Of a stretch of 64,000 bases of DNA, positions 10,441 to 20,199 are shown piece by piece. A program made the position numbers and the translations under genes. The DNA is taken from assembly GCF_002939185.1 (NCBI RefSeq), contig NZ_POVL01000015.1:1-64000 (forward strand), in the 5' to 3' direction. Numbering within the stretch: position 1 is the first letter of the stretch; every line of letters starts with the position of its first letter. This stretch comes from Enterobacter sichuanensis (GTDB lineage Bacteria; Pseudomonadota; Gammaproteobacteria; Enterobacterales; Enterobacteriaceae). The notes beneath the pieces are model-generated. The model was not told where the DNA came from. It saw only the letters and a program-made list of their open reading frames with translations, and made no database searches.

Positions 10441-12588
10441 ATGTTTGACAAACACATTAGCAAATCGCAAACCGATAATGTTCCGCGGGAGGAGGATGTT
10501 GACCTTTTCCAAATCCTTAAAGTGTTATATTACAGTAAGGTCTGGATAGCGGTGACAACATTACTGTTTATCGCGTTCGGCATTGTTATCGCTTACAGTT
10601 TAGCGCCCGTCTATAAAAGTGATGCATTAATTCAGGTTGAGAAAAATGCTTCTACGGGGCTTTTAAATAAGTTATCCACAATGCTGCCTGAAGGCTCCGG
10701 CGTCGCTTCAGAATCAGAGATTTCGTTAATTAAATCGCGGATGGTGATTGGCAAAACCGTGCGCGATCTGGCGCTGGATATCTCCGTGACTGAGAAACGC
10801 TATCCGTTTGCGAATGCGCTGCTCCTGCGCCTGTTTGGCAAACCGACGGGAAAGATTGAGATTTCAACCCTGGCCGTGCCCGAGGCGTTCCTGAACGAAG
10901 CGATGATCCTGACTATCACGGTGGCGGGTGATTACACCCTGCAGGTCGGCGAGACCGTGTTGCAGGGTAAAGTCGGCGTCCCGCTTCACGCGCACGGCAT
11001 TGATTTTATGATTGAACATGCCGAACTGACGCAGAATACCGTCTTCATTTTACGTAAACACAATGAATATTCGGTGATTGATGAGATCAAAAACAACCTG
11101 GTGGTGGATGGAAAATCCGGTGGCAATGGGATGCTTCATCTCAGCATGACCGGTTCCGATCCGGTGATGATCAGCAAAATTCTTGAAACGATCAGCCACA
11201 ATTATCTTGCCCAGGATGTTGCACGTAAGTCAGAAGAGGCCAGCAAGAGTCTGGCCTTCGTGAATGAACAATTGCTGCAAATTAAAAACAATCTGGTGAC
11301 GGCCGAAAATAAACTCAATGATTTCAGAAAAAATAATGAGTCGGTGGATTTATCGCTGGAGGCTAAATTCATCCTCGACAATGTGGTGTCCATCGATACC
11401 CAACTGAATGAATTAACCTTTAAAGAGGCCGAGATTTCAAAGCTATATAAGCGTTCGCATCCGGCTTATAAAGCACTGTCAGAAAAACGAGCCGTCCTGC
11501 AGGAAGAAAAAGAGAAGCTTAATCAACGTATCAGCACCATGCCGCGAACGCAGCAGGAAATTTTGAGCATGACCCGTGATGTGCAGATGGGAAATGATAT
11601 CTATATGCTGTTGTTGAACAAGCAGCATGAGCTCAATATCAATAAGGCCAGTACGCTGGGTAATGTTCGTATTATTGACAATGCTGTCACCCAGCATAAG
11701 CCGGTTAAACCGAAAAAGTTGTTGATTGTCATCCTGTCGGCGCTGACGGGCTTCCTGTTCGCCTCTGGCGTGATTCTGATACGCAACATGTTAATCAAAG
11801 GGATCAAACAGCCCGCGGAGCTGGAAAAACGGGGTATTCCTGTTCATGCCGTCGTTCCGCTGGCGCCTGAACGGACGAAGAGCAGACGCTGCCGTGCCAT
11901 TACAACCTACCAGTCTGACGAGCTGTTAGCCAAATCTTCGCCCACCTCGCTGGCGGTTGAGGCGATAAGAGGGCTACGGACCAGCCTTCATTTCGCCATG
12001 CTGAAGGCGGAGAATAAAATATTAATGATTTCAGGTACCTCACCGGGGGTGGGTAAATCCTTCATCAGTTCCAACCTCGCGGTGCTGATGGCGCAGGCCG
12101 GCACCCGGGTGTTGGTGATTGACTGCGATCTGCGAAGGGGCTATTTGCACAGTATCTTCTCGCAAACGGACGGCCATGCCGGGCTTGCGGATTATTTATC
12201 TTCGGATGCGGAGGTGGCCCGGGTAATAGAAGAGACAGAGTACCAGGGCGTTGATTTTATTGGCCGTGGAAGAATGGTCAACAACCCTGCCGAGCTGTTT
12301 ATGACGCCGCAATTCCGGACGCTGATTGACGCCTGTTCAGCCCAGTACGATGTCATTATTCTGGATACGCCACCGATTCTGAGCGTCACGGATGCCGCGA
12401 TCATTGGCCGTTTCGCCTCAACGTCTCTGATGGTCGTCAGATTCGAACAGAACTCGATCCAGGAGGTTGAAGCGGGACTGCGTCGATTTGATCAAAACGG
12501 TATCGCCATCCAGGGTGTGATATTCAACGGTGTTGAGAAGCGGGCTTCAGCCTCTTATAGCTATGGCGATTACTCATACCAGGAATAA
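10441..12588 (+). CDS. wzc: Wzc/Etk polysaccharide co-polymerase and tyrosine autokinase
   Basis: The 715 residues are close to Wzc at about 720. The order is: N-terminal Wzz domain with a membrane helix (about 30-55), a periplasmic coiled-coil region, a second membrane helix (about 425-445), and a cytoplasmic BY-kinase domain. That domain has Walker A GTSPGVGKS, Walker A' VLVIDCDLRRG and Walker B VIILDTPP. The C-terminus holds a short tyrosine cluster (SYSYGDYSYQE), shorter than the longest Wzc tails. It controls chain length and export together with Wza and Wzb. It is the last gene of its operon; 294 bp of intergenic sequence follows. Confidence 0.93.
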   Translation: MFDKHISKSQTDNVPREEDVDLFQILKVLYYSKVWIAVTTLLFIAFGIVIAYSLAPVYKSDALIQVEKNASTGLLNKLSTMLPEGSGVASESEISLIKSRMVIGKTVRDLALDISVTEKRYPFANALLLRLFGKPTGKIEISTLAVPEAFLNEAMILTITVAGDYTLQVGETVLQGKVGVPLHAHGIDFMIEHAELTQNTVFILRKHNEYSVIDEIKNNLVVDGKSGGNGMLHLSMTGSDPVMISKILETISHNYLAQDVARKSEEASKSLAFVNEQLLQIKNNLVTAENKLNDFRKNNESVDLSLEAKFILDNVVSIDTQLNELTFKEAEISKLYKRSHPAYKALSEKRAVLQEEKEKLNQRISTMPRTQQEILSMTRDVQMGNDIYMLLLNKQHELNINKASTLGNVRIIDNAVTQHKPVKPKKLLIVILSALTGFLFASGVILIRNMLIKGIKQPAELEKRGIPVHAVVPLAPERTKSRRCRAITTYQSDELLAKSSPTSLAVEAIRGLRTSLHFAMLKAENKILMISGTSPGVGKSFISSNLAVLMAQAGTRVLVIDCDLRRGYLHSIFSQTDGHAGLADYLSSDAEVARVIEETEYQGVDFIGRGRMVNNPAELFMTPQFRTLIDACSAQYDVIILDTPPILSVTDAAIIGRFASTSLMVVRFEQNSIQEVEAGLRRFDQNGIAIQGVIFNGVEKRASASYSYGDYSYQE

Positions 12589-12735
12589 TTCATCTCTGTT
12601 CTTTAATGAATACGTATTGACAGGTCTGGAATGTATAAAATTCCGAAGGCCTGATGACGAGTTCCTAATTAAAAGTTCCCGTTATGTGGTGCAGTCTGAA
12701 TGCCAGTTCAGAATAAAAATGCCAGAATTAATGTC

Positions 12736-12749
12736 AAGGAATGCTCTTA
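12736..12749 (-). promoter_or_regulatory. RcsAB-like box upstream of tpsA
   Basis: Read on the minus strand, TAAGAGCATTCCTT matches TaAGaatatTCctA at 11 of 14 positions. It lies about 135 bp before the tpsA start inside the AT-rich 12589-12882 gap, which otherwise holds only an unlikely short frame. A tentative site. Confidence 0.35.
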
Positions 12750-12882
12750 AAAATCTAAATTAATGAACCATCAGGGAGTGACAGGAGGGACCAAAAGCAA
12801 TCAACGGATATGAAGTAATTATTTAGAGTGGTGATGTTATATTTTGAAAAATGTAATAATTCCGTAATAAAGAGTCGATTAA

Positions 12883-15800
12883 ATGAATAGTAAAAAAAAT
12901 AAAGTCTTTCAGCTGGAGCTGAAGTGGCATCCCGTTGCTGCTTCTGTTCTGCTCGCTCTGCCATTTGTTGCGCACACAGCAGAGATTAACATCAAGAACG
13001 GCGTGGTGTATTCGGCCGGAAATGTGCCCGTCATTAACATTAATAAAGCCAACGATAAGGGGCTTTCTCATAATGTGTATGACAAGTTAAACGTTGATAA
13101 GAATGGGCTTATCTTCAATAACAGCACGACTGAATCCAACACCGTGCTGGCGGGTAAGGTGCAGGGGAACAGCAATCTGACCTCCGGGTCGGCGAAAGTC
13201 ATCCTGAACGAAGTCACCTCTAAAAATGCCTCTGCTATTAACGGTATGATGGAAGTGGCGGGCGATAAAGCTGATTTAATCATTGCCAACCCGAACGGGA
13301 TTACCGTTAATGGTGGCGGCTCCATTAACACCGGTAAACTGACCCTGACAACCGGTACGCCGGATATTCAGAACGATCAGTTAGCCGGTTATTCTGTCAA
13401 TGGCGGCACCATTACGCTGGGTAAACTGAATAACGCCAGCCCGACAGAAATTCTGTCCCGTAATGTGGTGGTCACTGACAAAGTGAGCGCGGGTGAGCTG
13501 AACGTTGTGGCGGGTAATAACTACGTCAACGCGGCAGGTCAGGTCACCGGTTCTGTTACTGCGGCTGGCATTCGTAATGCCAACAGCATTGACGTGGCTG
13601 CCCTGGGCGGGATGTATGCTAACAAGATCACCCTCGTCAGCACCGAAAGCGGTGTGGGCGTGCGTAACCAGGGCATTATTGCGGGTGGCGTTAACGGCGT
13701 AAATATTGACGCTAACGGTCAACTGCTGAATAACAACGCGCGCATTGAGTCCTCTGGTCAGATCAATATTAAAACCAATGGCGCACTGAACAACACCACC
13801 GGGGATATTACGTCCGTCGGTACCATTGCGCTGGACACCAACAAAAATACCCTCGTCAACAGCCGCTCTGGCAACATTTCGACGATGGGCGACCTCTACG
13901 TCAATAGCGGCGCCATTGATAACACCAACGGTAAAATGGCCGCAGCGGGCATGCTGGCTGTTGATACCAACAACAACACCTTAACCAACTACGGTAAAGG
14001 GAAGACTGTCGGTATTGAAGCCGGGATCGTGGCGTTAAAAACCGGCACCCTGAATAACAGCAACGGCCAGATCAAGGGCGGTTATGTTGGCCTTGAATCT
14101 GCTGCTGTTAACAACAACAGCGGTTTAGTTGACGCCCTCGGTGATGTGAACGTTGTGAGCGGCGGTAACGTCGATAACAACCGAGGCATGATCCGTTCTG
14201 CGGGTGGTTTCACCAAGATTGCCGCGAAAGGTACGGTTAATAACGGCGCGACCAAAACCGCCGATACGGCCAGCGATGACTCGTTAGGCATTATTGCTGA
14301 GAAGGGCGTGCAGATTGCCGCGAACAGCATCAATAATAACGGTGGGCAGATGGCGTCGAATGGCGATATCTCCCTCGAAAGTGCCGGCACGATTGATAAC
14401 TACTCCGGCAAGCTGAACTCCAACAGCAAAGTGATTGCTAAAGCCGCCTCCATGCGTAACGACAACGGCGGTGTAGCGGGCCGTACCGGCGTGAGCGCGC
14501 AAGTGGGTGGAAATATCACCAACTACATTGGCGTATTCAGTTCTGAAGAAGGTGATGTTGCCCTGGCATCAAATGCCCTGAACAACCGCGGTGGCTTCAT
14601 TATGGGACAAAACGTCACCATTAATGCCAATGCCGGGGTTAATAACAATACCGCGTTCATCGTTGCCAGTAAGGTATTGAGCGTTACTGCAGGCGATAAC
14701 ATCGAAAACCGTTACGGTACGGATTTCGGCTCTGCATTTGGTACCTACTTCGGCATGCCTCAGCAGAATGGCGGCATGGTTGGTAAAGAAGGCGTCTCGC
14801 TGTCCGGGAACACGATTTACAACAACCAAAGCCGTATCATTTCTGAAAATGGCCCGCTGAAAGTACAGGCAAAAGGTAACATCGATAACTCTCGCGCGTT
14901 ACTGGTGAGCGGTGGAGATGCGTCTATCAAGGCGGGTGGTTCGTTTAATAACAACTATTCCACCACCTACAGCATGGGCGATCTGGCGATCGAGGCCAAC
15001 AGCCTGAGCAACTACAGCAACGGCGCGCTCGAAGACAACAATGCGACGGGGGTGATTGCGGCTGACAGCGATCTGACGATGAATGTGGCGAGCAGCGTGA
15101 CCAACTATGGCTGGATCAGCAGCCTGGGTGATGCCATCCTGAACATTCTGAACGGCTCCCTGACCAACCGTAATACGCTCTCCGCTGAGAAATCGCTGAC
15201 GGTTTCTGCTCAGTCGGGTGTTGAAAACCAGAAAAACATCGCTGCGGGTGGCGCTCTGGTGGTGAATACCCAGCGTGGCGTGACGAACAACTCCGACGGC
15301 AACATGGTGGGCGATAGCGTCACGATCTCGGCAGTCTATGATGTCAACAACCGCGGTAACATCGTCGCTGACAACGGTATGGTGATTACCACTAAAGGTA
15401 ATCTCTATAACGACCTGAATATGGTCAGCTATGGCGATGCCTCCTTCAGTGCCAATAACATTGATAACAACGCCTCCACGATCAAAGCCGACGGCAATTT
15501 GACGCTGACGGCGACAGGCAATGTGAATAACAGTCGCGGTAAGCTCATCGCTGAGGCCGGCGATGTGACGATTACCGCGGGTGGAACCGTTGATAACTAC
15601 TACGGAAAAATCGAGTCCGGTAGCGATATCGTTCTTAAGGCAAACCGACTGAATAACGACTACGGTCGGACGGCTGCCTACGGCAATATCGACCTGGCGC
15701 TGATGGGGTATTTCGACAACAACCGTGGTTCACTGCTTTCTCAGGCCGGTGATATCAAACTTTCAGCCAACATCGTGGATAACAACAACGGGTTGATTGC

Positions 15801-16755
15801 GGGTGAGAATGTCGCTGTTGAGACGAAATCAACGGTGTATAACAACACCGCAATGATCGTGGCGAACAAAAAGCTGTCCGTGAATGCGGCCGGAAATGTT
15901 GAAAACCGTGACGGTAACAACTTTGTTCGTTATCACGGCGAAACCTTTGGTGTGACGGGCGATGTTGGCGGCATGATTGGCCGAGAAGGTGTGTCTGTTT
16001 CCGGGCAGAACGTCTACAACAACAACAGCAGCATCATCGCGGATAACGGTGCACTGAGCGTGCTGTCGAAAGGGACGCTGGATAACACCCGTGCGATGCT
16101 GGTGAGCGGCGCCGATGCGATCGTCAAAGCGGCAGGCACGTTCTACAACAACTACGCGACCCTCTGGAGTGCGGGCAACCTGGACGTGACAGCGGGTTCG
16201 CTGAGCAACTACAGCGATGGCAGCATGGCTAACAACACCGCGACCGGCGTTATCGCGTCAGATAAGAATCTTAATCTGACTGTGGATAACAGCGTCACCA
16301 ACTACGGCTGGATCAGCGGTAAAGGCGATGTGAACGTCAACGTGCTGAAAGGTACTTTGTATAACCGCAATGCGCTTTCTGCAGATAACGCGCTGACAAT
16401 TAATGCCCTGAACGGTGTTGAGAACTTCAAAGACATCGTCGCGGGTACTAATCTGAAAATGGATACTCAGCGTCACATTACCAATAACAGCAACAGCAAT
16501 ATTCTTGCTCAGAATATCGCGTTGAATGCCGGTGCCGACATTTCCAACCGCGGTAATATTGTGAGCGATTATACGCTGTCTGTGAAAACGGCAGGGAATA
16601 TCTATAACTACCTCAATATGCTGTCTTATGGCGTTGCTGGTGTCGCGGCGAATAACGTGACAAACAGCGGTCAGGATGCCGTATTCGGTGGCTTATACGG
16701 TATGGAACTGATTACCAATAAAGTAACCAATACCGGCACCATTGTTGGTATGTAA
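12883..16755 (+). CDS. TpsA filamentous haemagglutinin-type exoprotein
   Basis: The 1290 residues start with a short basic signal region (VAASVLLALPFVAHTAEI). A TPS secretion domain follows, carrying the diagnostic IIANPNGITVNG motif about 150 residues in. The rest is a long series of filamentous-haemagglutinin beta-helix repeats rich in N-N and G-N-I/V turns. There is no C-terminal CdiA-like VENN motif or toxin domain, so an adhesin or matrix role is more likely than contact-dependent inhibition. Residues from about 510 onward contain two large units offset by 399 codons. The partner transporter tpsB follows after an attenuator-like terminator. Confidence 0.92.
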   Translation: MNSKKNKVFQLELKWHPVAASVLLALPFVAHTAEINIKNGVVYSAGNVPVININKANDKGLSHNVYDKLNVDKNGLIFNNSTTESNTVLAGKVQGNSNLTSGSAKVILNEVTSKNASAINGMMEVAGDKADLIIANPNGITVNGGGSINTGKLTLTTGTPDIQNDQLAGYSVNGGTITLGKLNNASPTEILSRNVVVTDKVSAGELNVVAGNNYVNAAGQVTGSVTAAGIRNANSIDVAALGGMYANKITLVSTESGVGVRNQGIIAGGVNGVNIDANGQLLNNNARIESSGQINIKTNGALNNTTGDITSVGTIALDTNKNTLVNSRSGNISTMGDLYVNSGAIDNTNGKMAAAGMLAVDTNNNTLTNYGKGKTVGIEAGIVALKTGTLNNSNGQIKGGYVGLESAAVNNNSGLVDALGDVNVVSGGNVDNNRGMIRSAGGFTKIAAKGTVNNGATKTADTASDDSLGIIAEKGVQIAANSINNNGGQMASNGDISLESAGTIDNYSGKLNSNSKVIAKAASMRNDNGGVAGRTGVSAQVGGNITNYIGVFSSEEGDVALASNALNNRGGFIMGQNVTINANAGVNNNTAFIVASKVLSVTAGDNIENRYGTDFGSAFGTYFGMPQQNGGMVGKEGVSLSGNTIYNNQSRIISENGPLKVQAKGNIDNSRALLVSGGDASIKAGGSFNNNYSTTYSMGDLAIEANSLSNYSNGALEDNNATGVIAADSDLTMNVASSVTNYGWISSLGDAILNILNGSLTNRNTLSAEKSLTVSAQSGVENQKNIAAGGALVVNTQRGVTNNSDGNMVGDSVTISAVYDVNNRGNIVADNGMVITTKGNLYNDLNMVSYGDASFSANNIDNNASTIKADGNLTLTATGNVNNSRGKLIAEAGDVTITAGGTVDNYYGKIESGSDIVLKANRLNNDYGRTAAYGNIDLALMGYFDNNRGSLLSQAGDIKLSANIVDNNNGLIAGENVAVETKSTVYNNTAMIVANKKLSVNAAGNVENRDGNNFVRYHGETFGVTGDVGGMIGREGVSVSGQNVYNNNSSIIADNGALSVLSKGTLDNTRAMLVSGADAIVKAAGTFYNNYATLWSAGNLDVTAGSLSNYSDGSMANNTATGVIASDKNLNLTVDNSVTNYGWISGKGDVNVNVLKGTLYNRNALSADNALTINALNGVENFKDIVAGTNLKMDTQRHITNNSNSNILAQNIALNAGADISNRGNIVSDYTLSVKTAGNIYNYLNMLSYGVAGVAANNVTNSGQDAVFGGLYGMELITNKVTNTGTIVGM

Positions 16756-16770
16756 TCGATAAGGTGTAAC

Positions 16771-16831
16771 AAAAGGCAGCAGCTATCGCCTGATAGCGCA
16801 AAGTCAGAACGAGACCCTGCTGCCTTTTTTT
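16771..16831 (+). terminator. Nested-hairpin terminator/attenuator between tpsA and tpsB
   Basis: Outer arms AAAAGGCAGCAG (16771-16782) and CTGCTGCC plus a T run (16817-16831) enclose an inner perfect hairpin GCTATC-GCCT-GATAGC (16782-16797). tpsB begins 13 nt later. The layout suggests partial termination, giving more tpsA than tpsB and downstream transcript. Confidence 0.75.
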
Positions 16832-16843
16832 CTGAGAAAGTGA

Positions 16844-18463
16844 ATGGAACTGCGATTTAAATTTTTACTGTTATTGCTGGTGATGTCTTTTCAATTGTTT
16901 GCGGTTGACGACATTTCTACTCTGATTAAACAGCAGCAAAATGCAGATCTGAATGCTTTCAAAGAACAAAAGGTGTATCGGCAGGATGTATTCTCCAGCA
17001 CCGAACGTAAAGTATTCAGACTGGATAAGCTACCGGAGGAGGAAAACTGTTTTACCCTAAAGGCGCTTGTTCTTGATAATGATTTTTTGAAACGTAAAAC
17101 CGAAAAAGCGGTTAAAAAAGAGATCCTCGGACGCTGCGTTGGCAGCATCGGTGTGGTGAAAATTGCCACCGCGTTGCAAGATTTTTATATTGATGCCGGT
17201 TACATCACGACCCGTATCACTATTCCTTCGCAGGATATTTCCTCCGGCACGCTGAAGCTTGATGTGAATGCCGGGAAAATAGAAAAAATTATTGTCGAGC
17301 ATAATGATATTAATCCATGGATGCTGCCGTTTGCGAAAGAAGACATTTTGAATATTCGCGATATCGAGCAGGGCCTGGAAAACCTGCAGCAAGAACCCGG
17401 CGTGGATGTGAAGATCAATATTGAACCGGGTACGAAGCACGGGTATAGCACGATTCGCATCACCACCAACCGGGAAAAGCAGTGGAGCGTGCGGGCGAGC
17501 TATAACAACTGGGGCGATAAAGCGACAGGAGAATACCTGGCCTCAGTGGTGGGATATTTATACAACACCGCCCGCTTTAGTGACCTGTTTTATCTGGCAG
17601 GAACGAAGAGCACGACGGGGCAGTACCAGAGTGTAAGTGGTTACTATGCCCTGCCGGTAGGCTACTGGAACTACTCACTGTTCTACAGCGGCAGTCGTTC
17701 GCGGCAGGCGATACCGCTCTATTACACCTCGGTGGATTACGCCGGAAAGAGTGAGTACGGCAGCGTCAAGGCGTCGCGTACGGTCTACCGGGATAAAAGC
17801 CGGAAGGTGACGGGGAGTGCCGAGCTGATTCGGCGAAAATCCGGTTATACCATTAATGGCGAAGAGCTTGTCTTGCAGAAGCGTGACATGGATAACGTCA
17901 AGTTTGGTGTGAATTACACGCAGCAGCTGGTGAATGCAAACTGGGATTCCACCATATCCTGGCAGCGTTTTGTCACCGGGTTCGGCGCCGAAAAAACGCC
18001 GGATATGGTCTATGGCGATGTCAGCCCCGTCAGTCAGCGGGTTAATGTTGAAAGTCGCTATACCCGACAGTTTAGCAATAACGTATATAGCGCCTTTTTT
18101 TTTGCGCAATACGCGCCGCGTGAGTTGACCCTCCAGGATCAAATAACGATAGGGGATCGCTGGAGCGTTCGTGGGTTTGAAAATAGCGTTGGCCTGACGG
18201 GAAACAGCGGTTACTACCTGCAAAATACACTCTATCACCCGGTGCGAGATATCAACGCCAGCTACTATATCGGCGTAGATGGCGGGCAAATGCGGCGGGA
18301 CCAAACCTGGGGTGAGGAATTTATTATCGGTGGGACAGTGGGTATTCAGGGAAGCATAAAAAGTCTGGGCTATGACTCGTCATTGTCAGTACCGCTGAAA
18401 TACCCCGGCAGCATGGATGTCGATAAGCTTAATTTTAATCTGAATCTGACTTATCAGTTATAA
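16844..18463 (+). CDS. TpsB/FhaC-type outer-membrane transporter of two-partner secretion
   Basis: The 539 residues have a signal peptide (FLLLLLVMSFQLFAVDD), then a POTRA-type periplasmic region (conserved IDAGYITTRITIPSQD and SGTLKLDVNAGKIE segments), then a long C-terminal beta-barrel ending in a typical outer-membrane strand (LNFNLNLTYQL). The barrel motif VRGF (in WSVRGFENS) is the conserved loop L6 signature of the Omp85/TpsB superfamily. It secretes the upstream TpsA. The stop codon is only 18 nt before the acpS-like gene, so the lipid cluster is probably transcribed together with tpsB. Confidence 0.93.
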   Translation: MELRFKFLLLLLVMSFQLFAVDDISTLIKQQQNADLNAFKEQKVYRQDVFSSTERKVFRLDKLPEEENCFTLKALVLDNDFLKRKTEKAVKKEILGRCVGSIGVVKIATALQDFYIDAGYITTRITIPSQDISSGTLKLDVNAGKIEKIIVEHNDINPWMLPFAKEDILNIRDIEQGLENLQQEPGVDVKINIEPGTKHGYSTIRITTNREKQWSVRASYNNWGDKATGEYLASVVGYLYNTARFSDLFYLAGTKSTTGQYQSVSGYYALPVGYWNYSLFYSGSRSRQAIPLYYTSVDYAGKSEYGSVKASRTVYRDKSRKVTGSAELIRRKSGYTINGEELVLQKRDMDNVKFGVNYTQQLVNANWDSTISWQRFVTGFGAEKTPDMVYGDVSPVSQRVNVESRYTRQFSNNVYSAFFFAQYAPRELTLQDQITIGDRWSVRGFENSVGLTGNSGYYLQNTLYHPVRDINASYYIGVDGGQMRRDQTWGEEFIIGGTVGIQGSIKSLGYDSSLSVPLKYPGSMDVDKLNFNLNLTYQL

Positions 18464-18481
18464 AAAAGGACTGGCGAAAAA

Positions 18482-18850
18482 ATGCGTATCGGTACGGATA
18501 TCGTCGAGGTTTCACGAATACGTCGGGCAATAACCCACTGGCAGGCAGATTTTTTACAGCGGGTCTATACCGAACAAGAAATCAAAAAAATTGATCTGGC
18601 CGATCCCAATTATGAACGTGCGTCGGGGTTTTGGGCGGCGAAAGAGGCGCTCGTAAAAGCGTTGGGGTGTGGCTTCCGGGACGGTATTACATTTCAGGAC
18701 ATCGAAATCAGCCATGATGATTATGGATGCCCCAGTTTTATTTTTAACGGACGCGTAAAAGCGTTGCTGGTCGAGAAAAAAATTGCGAATTCATCGTTGA
18801 GTATTTCGCATTGTCAGAGTTATGCGACGGCTGTTGTCATACTTTATTAA
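18482..18850 (+). CDS. AcpS-type 4'-phosphopantetheinyl transferase, first gene of the polyene-like cluster
   Basis: The 122 residues show the AcpS signatures: N-terminal GTDIVEVSRI with the metal-binding Asp, central FWAAKEALVKALG, and C-terminal SLSISHCQSYATAVVI. It transfers phosphopantetheine from CoA to an acyl carrier protein; the obvious substrate is the ACP encoded at 20200. Housekeeping acpS sits elsewhere in enterobacteria (next to pdxJ), so this is a dedicated copy, as in the streptococcal cyl and many aryl polyene clusters. GGA precedes the ATG by about 10 nt. Confidence 0.9.
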   Translation: MRIGTDIVEVSRIRRAITHWQADFLQRVYTEQEIKKIDLADPNYERASGFWAAKEALVKALGCGFRDGITFQDIEISHDDYGCPSFIFNGRVKALLVEKKIANSSLSISHCQSYATAVVILY

Positions 18851-18870
18851 CCTAACTATCAGTGAATATT

Positions 18871-19626
18871 ATGTATCAATATAACGATCTTAAGGAAAAG
18901 ACGGTTCTGGTCACCGGCGCCAGTGGTGATATTGGCCTGGCGATCTGCGCTAAGTTTCTTGACCAGGACTGCGACGTTTATGCGCTGTATAAATCGAATG
19001 CCACGCAGTTAACCGAACTGAAAGAAACCCACCCGGCCGGGGGCAAACTCACGCTGATTCAGTGCGATCTCGCCGATCCACTGAGCGTCACTGCGCTCTG
19101 CTCACGCCTGACCGAGGACGCGGGCAAGCTGGATGTGCTGGTTAACAACGCCGGGATTGTGAAAGACAGCCTGTTTGCCTCAATGAGTTTTGATGATTTC
19201 AGCCAGGTGGTGGACACCAACCTGTTCAGCATTTTCCGCCTGACGAAAGAAGCCTTAATGCTGCTGCGCTCCGCAGAAAGCCCGGCCATCATCAACGTGG
19301 CCTCCATTGCGGCCATTATCCCCAGCGTCGGGCAGGCAAACTACAGCGCGTCTAAAGGGGCCATCCTCGGATTCACCCGTACCCTGGCGGCTGAACTGGC
19401 GCCGTATGGCGTGCGCGTAAATGCTATCGCGCCGGGAATGATTGAATCCAAAATGGTGAAGAAGGTATCCCGTACCGTCGTGCGTGGCGTCACCGCCTCC
19501 ATTCCTCTGCGCCGTCTCGGCCAGTGTGATGAAGTGGCCAACACCATCGTTTATCTGGGCTCGACAGCGTCCAGCTACATTGTGGGTCAAACCATCGTTA
19601 TCGATGGCGGTCTGGTGATGCGGTGA
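18871..19626 (+). CDS. FabG-like 3-oxoacyl-ACP reductase (ketoreductase)
   Basis: A classical short-chain dehydrogenase of about 251 residues. It has the nucleotide-binding motif VTGASGDIGLAI, NNAG in VLVNNAGIVKDS, catalytic Ser in NVASIAAI, and the Tyr-x3-Lys pair in NYSASKGAILGF. The likely role is NADPH-dependent reduction of the beta-keto group on ACP-bound chains. The start is uncertain: a GTG at 18862 is in frame three codons upstream and neither has a strong ribosome-binding site. The next gene starts 3 nt after the stop codon. Confidence 0.92.
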   Translation: MYQYNDLKEKTVLVTGASGDIGLAICAKFLDQDCDVYALYKSNATQLTELKETHPAGGKLTLIQCDLADPLSVTALCSRLTEDAGKLDVLVNNAGIVKDSLFASMSFDDFSQVVDTNLFSIFRLTKEALMLLRSAESPAIINVASIAAIIPSVGQANYSASKGAILGFTRTLAAELAPYGVRVNAIAPGMIESKMVKKVSRTVVRGVTASIPLRRLGQCDEVANTIVYLGSTASSYIVGQTIVIDGGLVMR

Positions 19627-19629
19627 GTT

Positions 19630-20178
19630 ATGTCTAAATATGTTATCCCCTCGAAGATTTTTCTGGAAATGGGCGGCTGGCGCCAGCCGCTGCTGATGGT
19701 CGACAGAATTGATGACTTCAAATATGGCGAAAATGGCTACGTGAAGGTGACCAAACACATCACCTATAACGAACCTTATCTGCTGGGGCATTTCCCGGAC
19801 GATCCGATCATGCCCGGGGTCATTATTTCTGAGATTTTTGGTCAGGCCAGCGAGTATCTGTCGTTCCTCACCGATATTTGCGATATCTACAATGAGACGT
19901 TCGGTGGTGAGCTGAAATCGTTACGCGACATTCATGCGCTCATTCAGCGTGACGAGATGCTGGCAATTATTCGCACGCGCCGCGCACAGGTTCGCGGTGT
20001 CCTGGCGGCCCAGAATTTGAAATTTAAAGATATTGCCTACCCAGGCGATTCGATTGAAGTGACCAGCAAGCTGGCATTTTCTGATGCCCATGGCTTTAAG
20101 CACTATTCCGTGACGGCAAACGTCGGTAAGCGGTTAATTAGCCATGGCACCATTATTAATTTCCGCGAAACAAAGTAA
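19630..20178 (+). CDS. FabZ/FabA-like 3-hydroxyacyl-ACP dehydratase
   Basis: A single hot-dog fold of 182 residues. The active-site segment GHFPDDPIMPGVIISEIF holds the catalytic His (GHFP) and the acidic residue in the following helix (E of SEIFGQAS). It should dehydrate the beta-hydroxyacyl-ACP made by the upstream reductase, leaving a double bond. It has about 30-40 residues more than typical FabZ, mostly around residues 75-110 (ETFGGELKSLRDIHALIQ), so it may have its own substrate range. No enoyl reductase is present in the window to remove the double bond. Confidence 0.9.
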   Translation: MSKYVIPSKIFLEMGGWRQPLLMVDRIDDFKYGENGYVKVTKHITYNEPYLLGHFPDDPIMPGVIISEIFGQASEYLSFLTDICDIYNETFGGELKSLRDIHALIQRDEMLAIIRTRRAQVRGVLAAQNLKFKDIAYPGDSIEVTSKLAFSDAHGFKHYSVTANVGKRLISHGTIINFRETK

Positions 20179-20199
20179 ACCCCTGAGAGAGTTATAACC

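Noticed and set aside
12883-16755. CdiA contact-dependent toxin
   Set aside because: No VENN-type pretoxin motif or C-terminal toxin domain, and no immunity gene follows; the chain ends within beta-helix repeats.
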